Shown here: piece after piece, positions 12,356 through 22,855 of the stretch
Position numbering within the stretch: the first letter of the stretch is position 1
How the letters are laid out: each line of letters starts with the position of its first letter
Assembly (NCBI GenBank): GCA_963855995.1
Contig: OY979722.1
Span: 1,054,001-1,118,000, forward strand
DNA length: 64,000 nt
DNA from: Muricea muricata
Taxonomy: Eukaryota; Cnidaria; Anthozoa; Malacalcyonacea; Plexauridae
Reading direction: 5' to 3'
Program-made: the position numbers and the translations under genes
The notes under the pieces: generated by a model
Database searches by the model: none
What the model was told of the DNA's origin: nothing
Seen by the model: only the letters and a program-made list of their open reading frames with translations

Positions 12356-14138
12356 GTTTGACCGTGAAACAACACGCATTCGCAACGCATGTTGGGCTAT
12401 TCAAACTTAACAGTTGTTAACGTTGCGACGAGTTTTTTTTAAGGGCGGAGTTTACATGGCCGCGTTTGTACCGGTACCTGTAACAAGAACATGATAAGAA
12501 TACATACAAATAGAATTTATAAGTCACGCCTAGCAAAGTGCATGTCAAACGTTGAAATGTCAAACGTAACATTTTAACTGCACAAACCAACGTTTAGATG
12601 TGTAAAGCCTGAAAGAAACCGTAACCTTGAGGCCTGAACGCAAATGGTAATGTAATGTCAACGAAGTACATCTAAAATGCAGCAAAAGGGAATCCATTCA
12701 AATTCATCACACAGTAAATAAATTTAAGCCATCTTCAAAAGAATCCGACGTATTCTAAAAAGCCAACTATCTAGCTTATAAGTAGTTGGCTTTTTAGAAT
12801 ACGTGGCATTCTTCTGAAGATGACTTAAATGTAAGGTCGAAATGTTAAGAATAAAAATGTTTACCATTTTCGAAGTGTCTATTGTTTTGTGTTTTATTAT
12901 GATGCACATGTCATCGGCCTTCCTCTGGGCGGGGACCCCAGGCTATTCATTTAAAACGTGGGGATTTTTAGGGAGGATTGATCTGCCATTTTCCCTGTTA
13001 TCACGGATGATCTAAGAAATTGTGTCACATACGGCCCGAGGCAAGTGGAAATTAAGGGATATTTGCGGGAAACATACATAATAGTTCATATTTCATGACG
13101 TATTAATGCGCGCTAGTCACGTGAGCGCAGACGTGGGCTCTTTCTTGTCGCTCGACCGCCTGCTGAGAAAGTAAATGTAAATTTGAGGTTTTTTCGATTT
13201 GCTATTTTCTTTGGTTTTTTTACACGAGCATACTACATGAAGGAACAGGACAGAAAAAAGGTATGTGTTATGCGATTATTACTTATGTCGTTTTCGGTAT
13301 TTCTTGTAACAGAATTCGTCGAGAATTTGAAGTTCATTGTTTTCTAATTTTAAAATATAATAAAAAGTTGAAATTTTGGGAAAACAAAACTGCATCAAAG
13401 ACTTAAATGTGATTGTTGGGAAGGGGAAATGCCAAACTTTTGAGACAATTTTTTACAGAAAGCAGGGGAAATATTTCGAAATTGATTTGAGTCATTCCCC
13501 TCGTGAACGGGCAAATTTATATACATTGCACGACACTTCTTACCAGTCCAAGTCCTCGTCGTAACACAAATGATGGATATATTGGTATTGCTTTTAAACA
13601 ATTATGTTTTTACTAAGAAACAGAAATCTAGAAACCTGGGATTGGAGTTTTCGAGGTTTGACGCTTCGTGTAGCATTAAGTACTTCGCGTACAGGTAGCT
13701 TTATGCTTGTTAAGAAGGGACAAAACATCAAGAATAACATTGACTATACAATTAACTGTAAAGTACTTAAACAAGCTAGATCTTATAACCCAGCTTCATA
13801 TAGATGTAACCATATGTAACCTATGGTTGTTGGGGAAATACTTTTCTCAAACTCATTAATAATTCATGCTCAAAACACAAAGGAAATCACCACCATATCG
13901 TTGTCTTGATACCACGGTAATAAACGTCCATAAATTAACTCAACTTTCGCGTTGAATTTCTCGCTAAATGCAAGTTCGTTTGAGAAGCAATATAATAAAC
14001 TCGAAATTTTTTGTTACCGGCATCCAAAACACCTCAAAGTGTGTGTAAAAACTCGACTTGCGTCTGGTTTTTTACACACTTTTCGGTGTTTTATTCGCCG
14101 GTAATAAATAAATGATATCAAAGTGAGAAGCCCAGGCC
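12356..14138. other. Intergenic region, FCSK to ANKAR-like gene
   Basis: No gene recognised. FCSK and the ANKAR-like gene diverge from here. It holds a 106-base hairpin (12723-12828) and a moderately GC-rich patch near 13090-13150 with CACGTGAGCGC that might belong to an unrecognised promoter or non-coding exon (a GTATGTG donor follows at 13261). Short open frames near 13376 and 13604 have no recognisable content. Confidence 0.4.
12723..12828. repeat. Near-perfect 106-bp hairpin
   Basis: TATTCTAAAAAGCCAACTA (12751) pairs with its complement at 12783. The outer arms TTAAGCCATCTTC and GAAGATGACTTAA continue the stem to about 46 bases with a 13-base loop. The flank GAAGATGACTTAAATGTAAG resembles element ends seen elsewhere in the window (near 57590). 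Confidence 0.65.
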
Positions 14139-14375
14139 CCAGGGGCCGGTTGTTCGAATGAACTGGATAAGTCAAAATTAAATAACACTCTTACATCACT
14201 CGTTAAACAGTTAACTTAAATATTTTGTAGTAAATTAATATGTTGTTGTAGGCATAATCATTCTATTAAGGTTCAGAACTTTTAGTTTGGTTGTTGAATG
14301 GACCTATAAACTTCGTTTCTATTTTGAGCTTAACCACTGTTTAAGCTAAACGGGCTTCGAACAACCGGCCCCAGG
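14139..14375. mobile_element. MITE, about 237 bp
   Basis: Terminal inverted repeats CCAGGGGCCGGTTGTTCGAA (14139) and TTCGAACAACCGGCCCCAGG (14356-14375) are perfect over 20 bases. AT-rich interior, no reading frame. It ends about 20 bases before the likely ANKAR promoter motifs. Confidence 0.8.
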
Positions 14376-14394
14376 TCTATAAGTTCAATGCCAG

Positions 14395-14422
14395 AAACAT
14401 GGCGGCCGTCGGCGCATGCGCA
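14395..14422 (+). promoter_or_regulatory. YY1-like and NRF1-like core promoter motifs
   Basis: AAACATGGCGGC (14395) fits the YY1 motif that often lies just downstream of transcription starts. GCGCATGCGCA (14412) is a perfect NRF1 palindrome. Together they mark a likely housekeeping-type promoter for the ANKAR-like gene. The ATG inside the YY1 motif opens a short frame of 21 codons to a GTGAGC donor at 14462, which could be a non-coding or short coding first exon. Confidence 0.6.
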
Positions 14423-14772
14423 TTGCGTCTGGGTGGCGGCAGCGTCAAAAAGATCAAAGGAGTGAGCTTTCTGTTCTTAATTTATTCTTTACCTATTTTG
14501 GATGGTTTAAGTTACTTCCCACGGGCTGCCATAGTGACGGTATGTTTCGCGCTACCAAAATTTTGCGCCAGTAATTTTTTGGAGATTTCGCAGCTAATAC
14601 TGGATTTAAAGATTAAAACTGAGCAAATAATACATCTGTATTGGGAAGAGACTGTTTTAGATCTGTATTACGTAGCTTAAAGTAAAATTGTTCATTTGCT
14701 GGTGGTTCTAATTTTTAAATGGACTTGTAGCAATGTAACAACAATTAGAACGCGCCTATTAATGTGCACAAC

Positions 14773-17444
14773 ATGGAGGAGTTCGACAGCGAGGGTTGGT
14801 CACATATTCACCATGCCGCATTCAGTGGTTACCAGAAAAGTATCTCACGTTTTGTGCGAACCAATCACGAACAGTTAGAACTCTTGACGAAAGACGGTAA
14901 GCGAAACACGCCATTGCTGCTTGCTTGTAGCAATGGAAAACTCGACGCGGTACGTTTCCTTGTAGAGTTAGGAGCAAATTTGGTCCCTTTTAACGCCGAT
15001 GGTTTTGGTATCATCGAATTAAGCGCTTACTCTGGTCATATACATGTTTTAGAATATTTCCTTGAACTAAATTCTCCCGACATAAACGTTTACAAATCCT
15101 TAGTTCGCTCTCTTGATAATTTAAAGGGAACACGGTTGCAAATCTCAGCTTTGCAATCACTAACAGTGCTTTCCACAGCAGAACGTTTGGGAAGTGTTTT
15201 GAATTCGGGAGCTCTTGAAGGTGTTGTTAAAATTCTGTCCTCACCTGCTAGCGAAGACGACGTTGTTATGAACTGTTTGTCATTTTTTGACAAAGTTACA
15301 AAAGTTAATAAAGAAACGCATGAATTACTGAGTGATGAAAGTGTCATCAAAGCACTATTGGATCAACTAAGTTCACAAAATAAGCAAATCTATTCACTGG
15401 GAGTAAAAATACTGGCAGAACTAGCCAGGGGGCAACCCCAAGTAGTTGAAAAGATCACAAACAATAATGGTATTGAAATTCTTGTTAAAATTCTGGAGAA
15501 AAACATTTCGGATAATTCCGTTCTGCTTGATGTGCTCGAAACTTTGGCATTGTTTTGTAAAGTACGCCCAAAAACACAAGATGTGTTTTCTGCAGTAGAG
15601 AACGGCTTTCAAACATTGGTTCGATTGTTGAAAGAATGTAAGAAACGAAAGGTTCTTGCTAGCGTTTCAAGAACTGTTGCATTGTTAGTCAAAGGCAATG
15701 AACGGAACCAAAATCTTTTTGTTAATGAAGATGGTATTCCATGTCTTGTTCAAATTTTATTGAAGTCCAGATCACATGAGGCCCAGATGGCTGCAGTTCT
15801 TGCAATTAAATCTATAGCTAGTGATGGCAGTGTTGCAAACCAAGAATTGTTACAGCGTAAGGGTTGCGTCAAGGTTTTGACCAAGATGTTACGAGAAGGA
15901 CCTCGCCATGATGAAGTCCGACAACTTGTTGGTGAGGCATTATGGGCCATTGCAGGTACAGAGGTTTTTCGAAGGTACTCAATTGCAAAGCATATCGGTA
16001 TAAATATTCTAATTGAATTTCTGAAAACATCAAACCAATCATTGAACCTAATTGGCGCAGAAGCTTTGGTCATGATAGCAGAAGATATAAACTGCAATCA
16101 GGATGAAATTGTTACTGCATCTGCAACTCAATTCATGATTCGTTTGATCGGCAAGCAAAGCTCCCTAGAGCTGACTGTTCTGAGCATCTTTCGGACCCTG
16201 CGTGCCATTTGCATTCAGACAGGGTTTCGTCCATATGTGAAAGGGCAAAGTGTCATTGTAGGAGATGGAGGGATCAAGTTTCTGGTGCAATATCTTGTTC
16301 ATTCTGGAAAAGCAGTCATCCAAGCTGAAGCAGCACATACTCTGGCATGCATTGCCCTTGGCAACCAAGATACAAATGCTGCTGTGGTTGGCAGGTTTGA
16401 ATTTTCACGGTTAATGGATTTGATGTCACTTGAGAATGAGACTGCTCAGTTAATTGCAGCTCATGCACTAGCTTTGTTTGCTTTTAACAACACACAGAAC
16501 CAAAAGTGCATTGCATCATCTGGAACTCTTGAGTACTCCATGTTCAAGCCATTGTTAAATTCAGTCGAGCATAAGAACCAAGCCATAGCAGCATTCCAGG
16601 TTGTCGTGCTCTCCAGAATCTTCCCAGATGAGGATCAAGCTAGTACTTCAGCTGTTGGCATTCAAATGCTGATCACCTTGCTTCAACGTGATGATGAAGA
16701 GCTTCAGGCAATGTGCAGTAATTTTGTGGCAGGGTTGTCCCACACAAGGCCCGGTATTCCGGCTGCATTTGTGTCAATTGGTGCCATCCAAATTTTGGCT
16801 TCGCTTTTAACCTCACAGTCTGAGAAAGTGAGGTGTTGCTCGGCAATCGCTTTGGGATATTTGAGCATTGACAAAAGTGGACAGAGACAGTTGTTGAATG
16901 TGTGCAGGAGTGAACCACCTTTGTACAAAGTTCTGTGTAGCTATGCAAAGAAAGTGAAGCTTTCCCATGAGTTTATTGAAAGATGGAAACATTACCAAAG
17001 GCTTTCTTCCTTGCCACCAATGTAAGTTATCAAGTTCACTAGTGTAGCCAGCCCGACGATTTAGTCCTGCTATGCAAATATTGTCGTGTTCAATGACTGT
17101 GAAAGCAACAATTTCTAAAGAAATGAATAATTATAATGATTTGAAATTTGCATAGCAGGACTAAATTGTTGGGCTGGCTATGCCACTGATTAAGTTTGGT
17201 AGCCATATCTAATTCCATTACACAAATTTTTTGATGTTTTCTGGCCTTTTTAAACAACAAAAACATGCTATCATACTATTTAACGTTTTATTATTTTAGC
17301 AATCAATCTGTTTTCCTGGTGAATCAATCAGACATGGATGAAACACATACTATTGGAAGTTATTTTAACGAGGCATTTAACGAGGGTAGCGAGGATAGTA
17401 TGTCAGAAGTATCCGAGCAAAATCTACCATTCCCATTGTCTTGA
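14773..17444 (+). CDS. ANKAR: Ankyrin and armadillo repeat protein, ANKAR-like
   Basis: CDS exons 14773-17021 and 17300-17444, 797 residues. ATG 14773 is the first in frame after a TAG at 14746. Residues 8-100 show ankyrin-type repeats (GWSHIHHAAFSGY, TPLLLACSNGKLDAVRFLVE, SGHIHVLEYFLE). About residues 115-730 are a long armadillo array (for example LVQYLVHSGKAVIQAEAAHT). Without splicing the frame would stop at TAA 17023, but those bases belong to a GTAAGT donor. The CAATCAATC exon at 17300 restores phase and adds 48 mostly acidic and polar residues. An upstream coding exon (14399-14461) joined to an acceptor at 14748 would also keep frame, but that acceptor is poor. Vertebrate ANKAR is longer, so the N-terminus may be incomplete. 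Such proteins are scaffolds; the exact role is unknown. Confidence 0.75.
17041..17188. mobile_element. MITE family A, full copy in ANKAR intron
   Basis: AGTGTAGCCAGCCCGACGAT at the left pairs with GGGCTGGCTATGCCACT at the right; arms extend about 45 bases around an AAAGAAATGAATAATTATAA core. Sister copies are at 53099-53245 and, truncated, at 12123-12235. It occupies most of the first half of the 278-base ANKAR intron. Confidence 0.8.
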
Positions 17445-17876
17445 TGACACCCAACCACAAGGGTTTTTTTCCATTATAGTTGCTTTGCCCATACACAGGT
17501 ATTATTTTTGGAACTTGTTAAGCCTGCATGCATCAGTACAATTTCCAATCCTGCACCAGCCACATGTGCAAAGAAACTGTAATCATGGAAAAGTGTCTAT
17601 ATCCAGGGTACAGCCTCTGGCTTACCTGCACCATCCCACAGTCAAGAAGACCCTGGGTGCAAGGTTACATGAATGACATCAAGACAATCTACCATTCAAA
17701 GAGTGTATTGCACTGCACTGAACATATGACAGTACAAACCTTTATCTTATACACTAAAATACATTTTGTACAAGTATGTGCGTGAGTAATGTAGCTGAAA
17801 AACAAACAAAAATCATTCAAGTTTATCTTTTAATTGACTGTACAATGTCAGGCCATTAGAGGTTGACTCAATTTTA
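17445..17876. other. Convergent 3' region, ANKAR-like to dysbindin
   Basis: Holds the likely 3' UTRs of two genes that point at each other. On the minus strand an ATTAAA (17829-17834) lies about 45 bases past the dysbindin stop and could serve as poly(A) signal. Open frames here (17338-17785) show no recognisable protein. Confidence 0.45.
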
Positions 17877-20457
17877 TTATTTTTCTGCTTTTTCTAATGT
17901 TTCTTTTGTCTCTCCATTTTCCCTGCTTGTATTCTCCTCCTGTGGGTCAGTTTGTAAAAAGTCATTGAGTTGCTGTTCTAAGTCAACATCCTCATCTAAT
18001 GTGATATCTTCCAAGGATTGGCTTGGTGGTGTGCCAGCAATTGGCTCTGCAGGGAAAAAACATAATTATAATAGTATGTGTATGTATGTATATAACTTTA
18101 TTTATGCACGCTGACCCTGTTAACTGCAGCTGATTTGCATGAGAGGTGTGTCCGAAATCTAAACATCAAATGATATAGATCTAAATCATTGCATTTCTAC
18201 ACATGAGTTAGTGCTGAGTGCAGATGTGGACGTGAACACTGTTTCCAGAAAACATTTTTACATGAACTGGATTAGGATAGGCCATTAACCAAGTACAAAC
18301 AGGCCTATTGATTTTTGATTAAGATACAATTTCTTATCTTTAAACTTTGATCCTTACTTTCTGTTGCACCATATTGGATATAATGTTGCATTTCTTCAAG
18401 AAAGACATCCTCGTATACTTTCTGTCTCTCAGCAGATGCTTGACGTTCTAGTCTTTTTGTCTGTTCATCTTCAATTGATTTTTTTGCCTTGAATTCCTCT
18501 ACAGTAGAGAAAACTTACGTTCAGGGATTAATATGTAGTTTTAAAAAAACACATATATTGACAGAAGTTAATCTAGCTTGAAGCACCTTGTCCAGAAGCA
18601 CTCCACGCAGAGATTTAAGATATTGATTATTGATGATTACCTGCTAAATTATTGTATTCATACCTGTCAATAAAAAGCATTTTCTGTTGATTAGCTGGGT
18701 AAGAATTATGTGTAAATAATGATGCAAGTAAATTAGTCTAAAAACATACTCTAAGTGTTCCACGTATCTGTCCAGAATTTTAGTTTCTTTCGCCTTTCGT
18801 CGTTCCAAGATATTTCTAACCGAAACCTCTTCATACTCATCGATAAGTTGTTCAAAGACATCAATCTGGCTGTGGATGTTTTCTAAAGGAAGATATAACT
18901 GTGTTATGAATGGCTTCAAAGAAGATATATGTATCATCCAATGAGTGTATTGTTATACCACAATCAATCATGGAATAATTCCTTGGGACAGTCATGGAAA
19001 CTCTGATCACGCATTGATTTAAATTTTACCCTTTCCATATCCCCCTTGCCCCCACTAACCAATGTCGGTCCTGTACAGTGTTTTTTTTTGCCTGAAAACA
19101 ATATAGATACATTTGTGTGTGCATGATGTCATTCCAAAGCCAACATTGGAGGGTGGGGGAAGGGGAGGGGAGAAAATATAGCGATATTTTCAACATTAAT
19201 TTCTACTTTATCATTTAGAGCAACTATGTTCCAGTTTATTCCAGGATTGTAGAAAAAGTGTACCGGGTTTTTACCGACCTATTTTTTCAGTTGCTGCATT
19301 AATTTTCTCAAGTACTTCTGGCAAAAATGAAAGTTCTTGATGAAAAGATGTTATGGCTCTGTCCAGTGCAGCACATTTTTTCAAACTGTCTGAAATAGTT
19401 TTATCTGTTTCCTATAAAGAAGGGGAAAACAGTTTTGCAATAAAATGTTTCAAGACAAGGAAGCTAACAGGCATATAAGAGTAAGAACTCTTTTGCGAGA
19501 GCAAGAAAGGGCTAATAATAAAAATGATTTGTATTATACTTCTGCCTTCTCAGCAATATCTCTTCCCTTCCAATGTATTGCTGCCCAGTTTTTATAAAAT
19601 CTGAAAATTATTTTAAAAATGGACATGTATAATTATTATGTAATTGAATTACTGTTACTTTCCATGCCCTAAGGTTTTGTATGGCTGAGCATAGCAGATA
19701 CCTGGTGATTATTCTTGAACCAGCTTCTAAGTTACAATCGAAGCATTGGTCATTGCTAAACAATAAAAATAATGTTGTCTTAGTTTATTATATTTTAGGC
19801 CAATTAAAGGCTAACTTTCATGGGAAACTACCACTCATTAAAGGCTATATTTTTATATTTTGTGGGTCTATAATTCCAACATCATGTGAGATGTGGGTTT
19901 GAGTGGAGCGTTTGTACTGCGCAACCTAGATATTGGGTACGCAATTTTGATGTCTTATATATATTTTCTATTATATGTTGTAAATCTTGGGCACACAATT
20001 CCCAAACTTTCCAGTCTGGTGATGGTGCAAATTTGTGAATATCCTAGTACCTGTTTACGTTTACATCCTCGGCTATTGTAAATGCTGCCTTCCTGGAACA
20101 AATATGACCATCATGTTAAAATGCTAGTGATTACGGGGGGGGGGGGGAAGGATCTTATGTACATTGCGATAGGATTTGTGTTGGGAATTCAATCTATCTT
20201 TTGTACTACATTAATGAATTTACCTTACGAATCGTTGATTGGCTGTTTTTGCTTTTGTTGAAATCGAACGAAGCCTATTAAGCAAAAATATTTTATGTGA
20301 TAAATATATATTTATAAATCAGTCACTGAAATCAGATACACAGTTCAGACTATACCAGAAACAATCCCAAAAAATATTAGACATAACCACCAAATACATA
20401 CCCCTGAGTAAGGTCATGTTGTACATCATAAAGTCGGTCCTTTAGGTTTCCAAACAT
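17877..20457 (-). CDS. DTNBP1: Dysbindin (BLOC-1 subunit 8)
   Basis: Coiled-coil subunit of BLOC-1, the complex for sorting cargo to lysosome-related organelles and synaptic vesicles. Nine exons: 20457-20402, 20092-20051, 19755-19702, 19600-19540, 19411-19279, 18882-18750, 18663-18641, 18498-18358, 18046-17877. All phases match and give 270 residues. The start MFGNLKDRLYDVQHDLTQG parallels the vertebrate N-terminus. Then RFYKNWAAIHWKGRDIAEKA, a long charged coiled coil (about residues 65-195, including ERRKAKETKILDRYVEHLE), and the family motif ERQKVYEDVFLEEMQHYI. The tail is acidic and Glu-rich. Vertebrate dysbindin is about 350 residues, so the C-terminal tail is shorter here. Snapin, its binding partner, starts 136 bases away on the other strand. 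Confidence 0.93.
18641..18663 (-). other. DTNBP1: Dysbindin 23-nt microexon
   Basis: Acceptor TTATTGACAG and donor GTAATC flank a 23-base exon. The upstream exon ends in phase 2 and the downstream exon starts in phase 1, so they cannot join directly. This exon converts one to the other and adds EYEYNNLA to the coiled coil, filling the seven-residue gap expected from the vertebrate alignment. Confidence 0.75.
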
Positions 20458-20593
20458 CGTGCATTTTTTGTTATAAACAATTATGTTTACAATAATACTT
20501 TTGCTTTTATGAAATATTTTAGAAGAATGGAAACACCAGAGGAAATTTCCAACCCACTGAACCATAAATATATAACTGGAATGTTGTTCCAAG
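20458..20593. promoter_or_regulatory. Likely bidirectional promoter, dysbindin/snapin
   Basis: Only 136 bases separate the two divergent start codons. The snapin ATG lies in CCAAGATGGCTGC, a YY1-like motif. The rest is AT-rich with no obvious TATA box at a fixed distance from either gene. True transcription starts cannot be placed from sequence. Confidence 0.65.
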
Positions 20594-21801
20594 ATGGCTG
20601 CAGAAACAGAAGGAGAAGTTGAAACTACGAAAAGTTCGCTGTCTTCTGGTGTAATGCACATACTCCAGCCGTCTGTAGAAGCTCTTGATAATAAAGTTCA
20701 TAATGTGAGGTGTGAAATATTCTTTGAATGAATTTGTGTTTGGATAGGGTCATCTCACGTGACTCAGTTTATATTGATGTTATTAAAGTCACAAATTATG
20801 GTGTAAACTTTCTTATTTAGACAAAGTCAAGTTGCTCTAAGAGAACAAATTGATCAGCTCAGTGAAGGTTCTTAAGATTTGTATTGAAATTGTATCGTAC
20901 AATGTATTATATTTATAGTACAGTACAATATTTAGTATAAGAAAATTTGAGATGAATGTGTTGGTTTCTGTAGATCTTGTAAAACTGAGTGATTGCCAAG
21001 ATTTGCCAATTGACCTTGAACCATATGTGAAGAAACTCATTGGTTCTAGACGAAGAATCACTCTCGTGAATAACATTTTACAAAACGCACAGGTATAAAA
21101 CGCTTTTGATTGATAGAATGACTCGTCATTTACCAAATTGACCAGAGGGGGGGAGTCCCCTAACAGTATTGCTGCCCCCCTGAGAAAACTGCCAATCTAA
21201 TACTGAATACTGAAGCAGGTCTGCCATCCCCTTATGTTTTCATACTCTGGGAACAGGGTATTAGCTAGCCCATATAGTGTCTGTTTGATGGACTCTTCCC
21301 AATTGAGATAACTAACGAACTTTCCCAATCAGAAGTGGGAAGTTTCTATTTTATAACATGAATGTGACTGTATATTTTTGTTAACTTTTATCGTTATCTA
21401 TATTGTAAAGAAAATACTGTAAATAAAAAAACAACATTTTCTCAATTTACCAAAGACGGACTTAACTTTGGTTTTCCAGCTAACACCCTGGAGAAGACTG
21501 GGAAAGAATGTCACTGGGAAAGGGTGATAGAGAATGTGAAATTGCATATTTTTATCATCTAGATATGTAATTTATTCACATACTAAAACTGAGTAAAAGT
21601 TCCATTAAAGTTAAATATCTTTGATATATATGTCAACATCTGACCTGCCTACCAAATAAGTGAACTGACTGATTTATTCAATATTATTAGTTTGAACTGA
21701 TTTTTAAAATCACACAGGAAAGGCTCAGAAGACTAAATCAGAACATTACTCGAGAAGCTGCAAGGAAAAAGAATGAGTTGGATGCATCCCTGCAAATTTG
21801 A
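20594..21801 (+). CDS. SNAPIN: Snapin (BLOC-1 subunit 7)
   Basis: SNARE-associated coiled-coil protein and BLOC-1 subunit, acting on vesicle docking and endolysosomal sorting. Exons 20594-20709, 20821-20867, 20974-21092, 21718-21801; phases match and give 121 residues (vertebrate about 136). The conserved core is clear: VRQSQVALREQIDQL, DLPIDLEPYVKKL, SRRRITLVNNILQNAQERLR. The N-terminus is short and acidic, and the protein ends right after the helical C-terminus. The last intron (21093-21717) includes a GGGGGAGTCCCC stretch near 21150 but no gene. Confidence 0.95.
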
Positions 21802-22855
21802 AGATGAAGAATTGTGTATATATGAATTGTTTTATAATGTTTTCCTAAAATAAGGAACTGATGTTGTAGTTGTTAGTGTGAGTGTTCAAATAAGACTGTT
21901 GAATGAAGCTGTTTTAGATTTTTTTAGACCTTCAACATTCAATGAAATTCCACATGCAGTAACTCTTCTCATTATTTAACCCCATTCATTCTGCATTATT
22001 TGAACACTCAATATACTATGTTAATATTTTTTATCACAATATTTTTTGTGCATGTTTATGCATTGGTTAATTGAAATCCTGTCCCCTAACCCCTTGGTGT
22101 ATGTGGGATTATGAATAATTTGCCTTGCCAATGACCTATTTGCCAATAAGGAGACCTAAAGTTGTTAATTCTCAACTAATTGCTGCATACATCAGGGGGA
22201 TTTTAATTGACTAGTGCAGTATTCCAGAGTAAAATAGAAAGACCAGGCCAAGACCAAACTGTTTTGAAGTTGTCCATGCTTTTCAACGTACCGACCAGTT
22301 AGTTCCTGAACATGAACTCTGTATTTACTTATGAGATTTCAAAAAGGGGGCATCAGGGCATGTATTGCACACCTACATCCTCCAATTAGGATGTCCTTGA
22401 TTTTTTGGTCGTATAGACCTGAAAGCCCTGGACATAAGATGCGGTCAGCAGCTTGGTAAATGCAAATACACTTATTAAGAAAATACATTCACAACATTTG
22501 TTACTGATAATTAATCTAGATTTTATTCCATGGCTTTCGTTGGCTACGGTACAAGCAAAACGAATATTCATGACAACAAGAATATTAACGACCACTAAAT
22601 TATGTCGTTTCGTCGAGATATATCCCACTTAAAATTATCAGGGTCAACATTTACGATTTTTCCAGACAGTTGTTAACGATTTCAAAATATCGCTCCTGTA
22701 GCCGCGGCTCAAATCAATCAACAACCAAGTGAAATAATATCCACTGCCCCGACCTTTTGTGTTTTAGTAAACAGAGCGTCTTTTTTCATTCGCGGATTTA
22801 GTTCATCCTGAAGCCTCAATTTTTTCTGCTAAATCACAGCATTTAAAATTAATCA
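21802..22855. other. Intergenic region, snapin to MAM gene
   Basis: Snapin 3' region, then about 0.8 kb with no convincing exon on either strand. The minus frame 22386-22628 has no recognisable content. The last 150 bases should hold the promoter and 5' UTR of the secreted MAM protein; no clear TATA box was seen. Confidence 0.4.

Noticed and set aside
16673..16998. Minus-strand frames opposite the ANKAR-like exon
   Set aside because: Shadows of the strong armadillo-coding frame.
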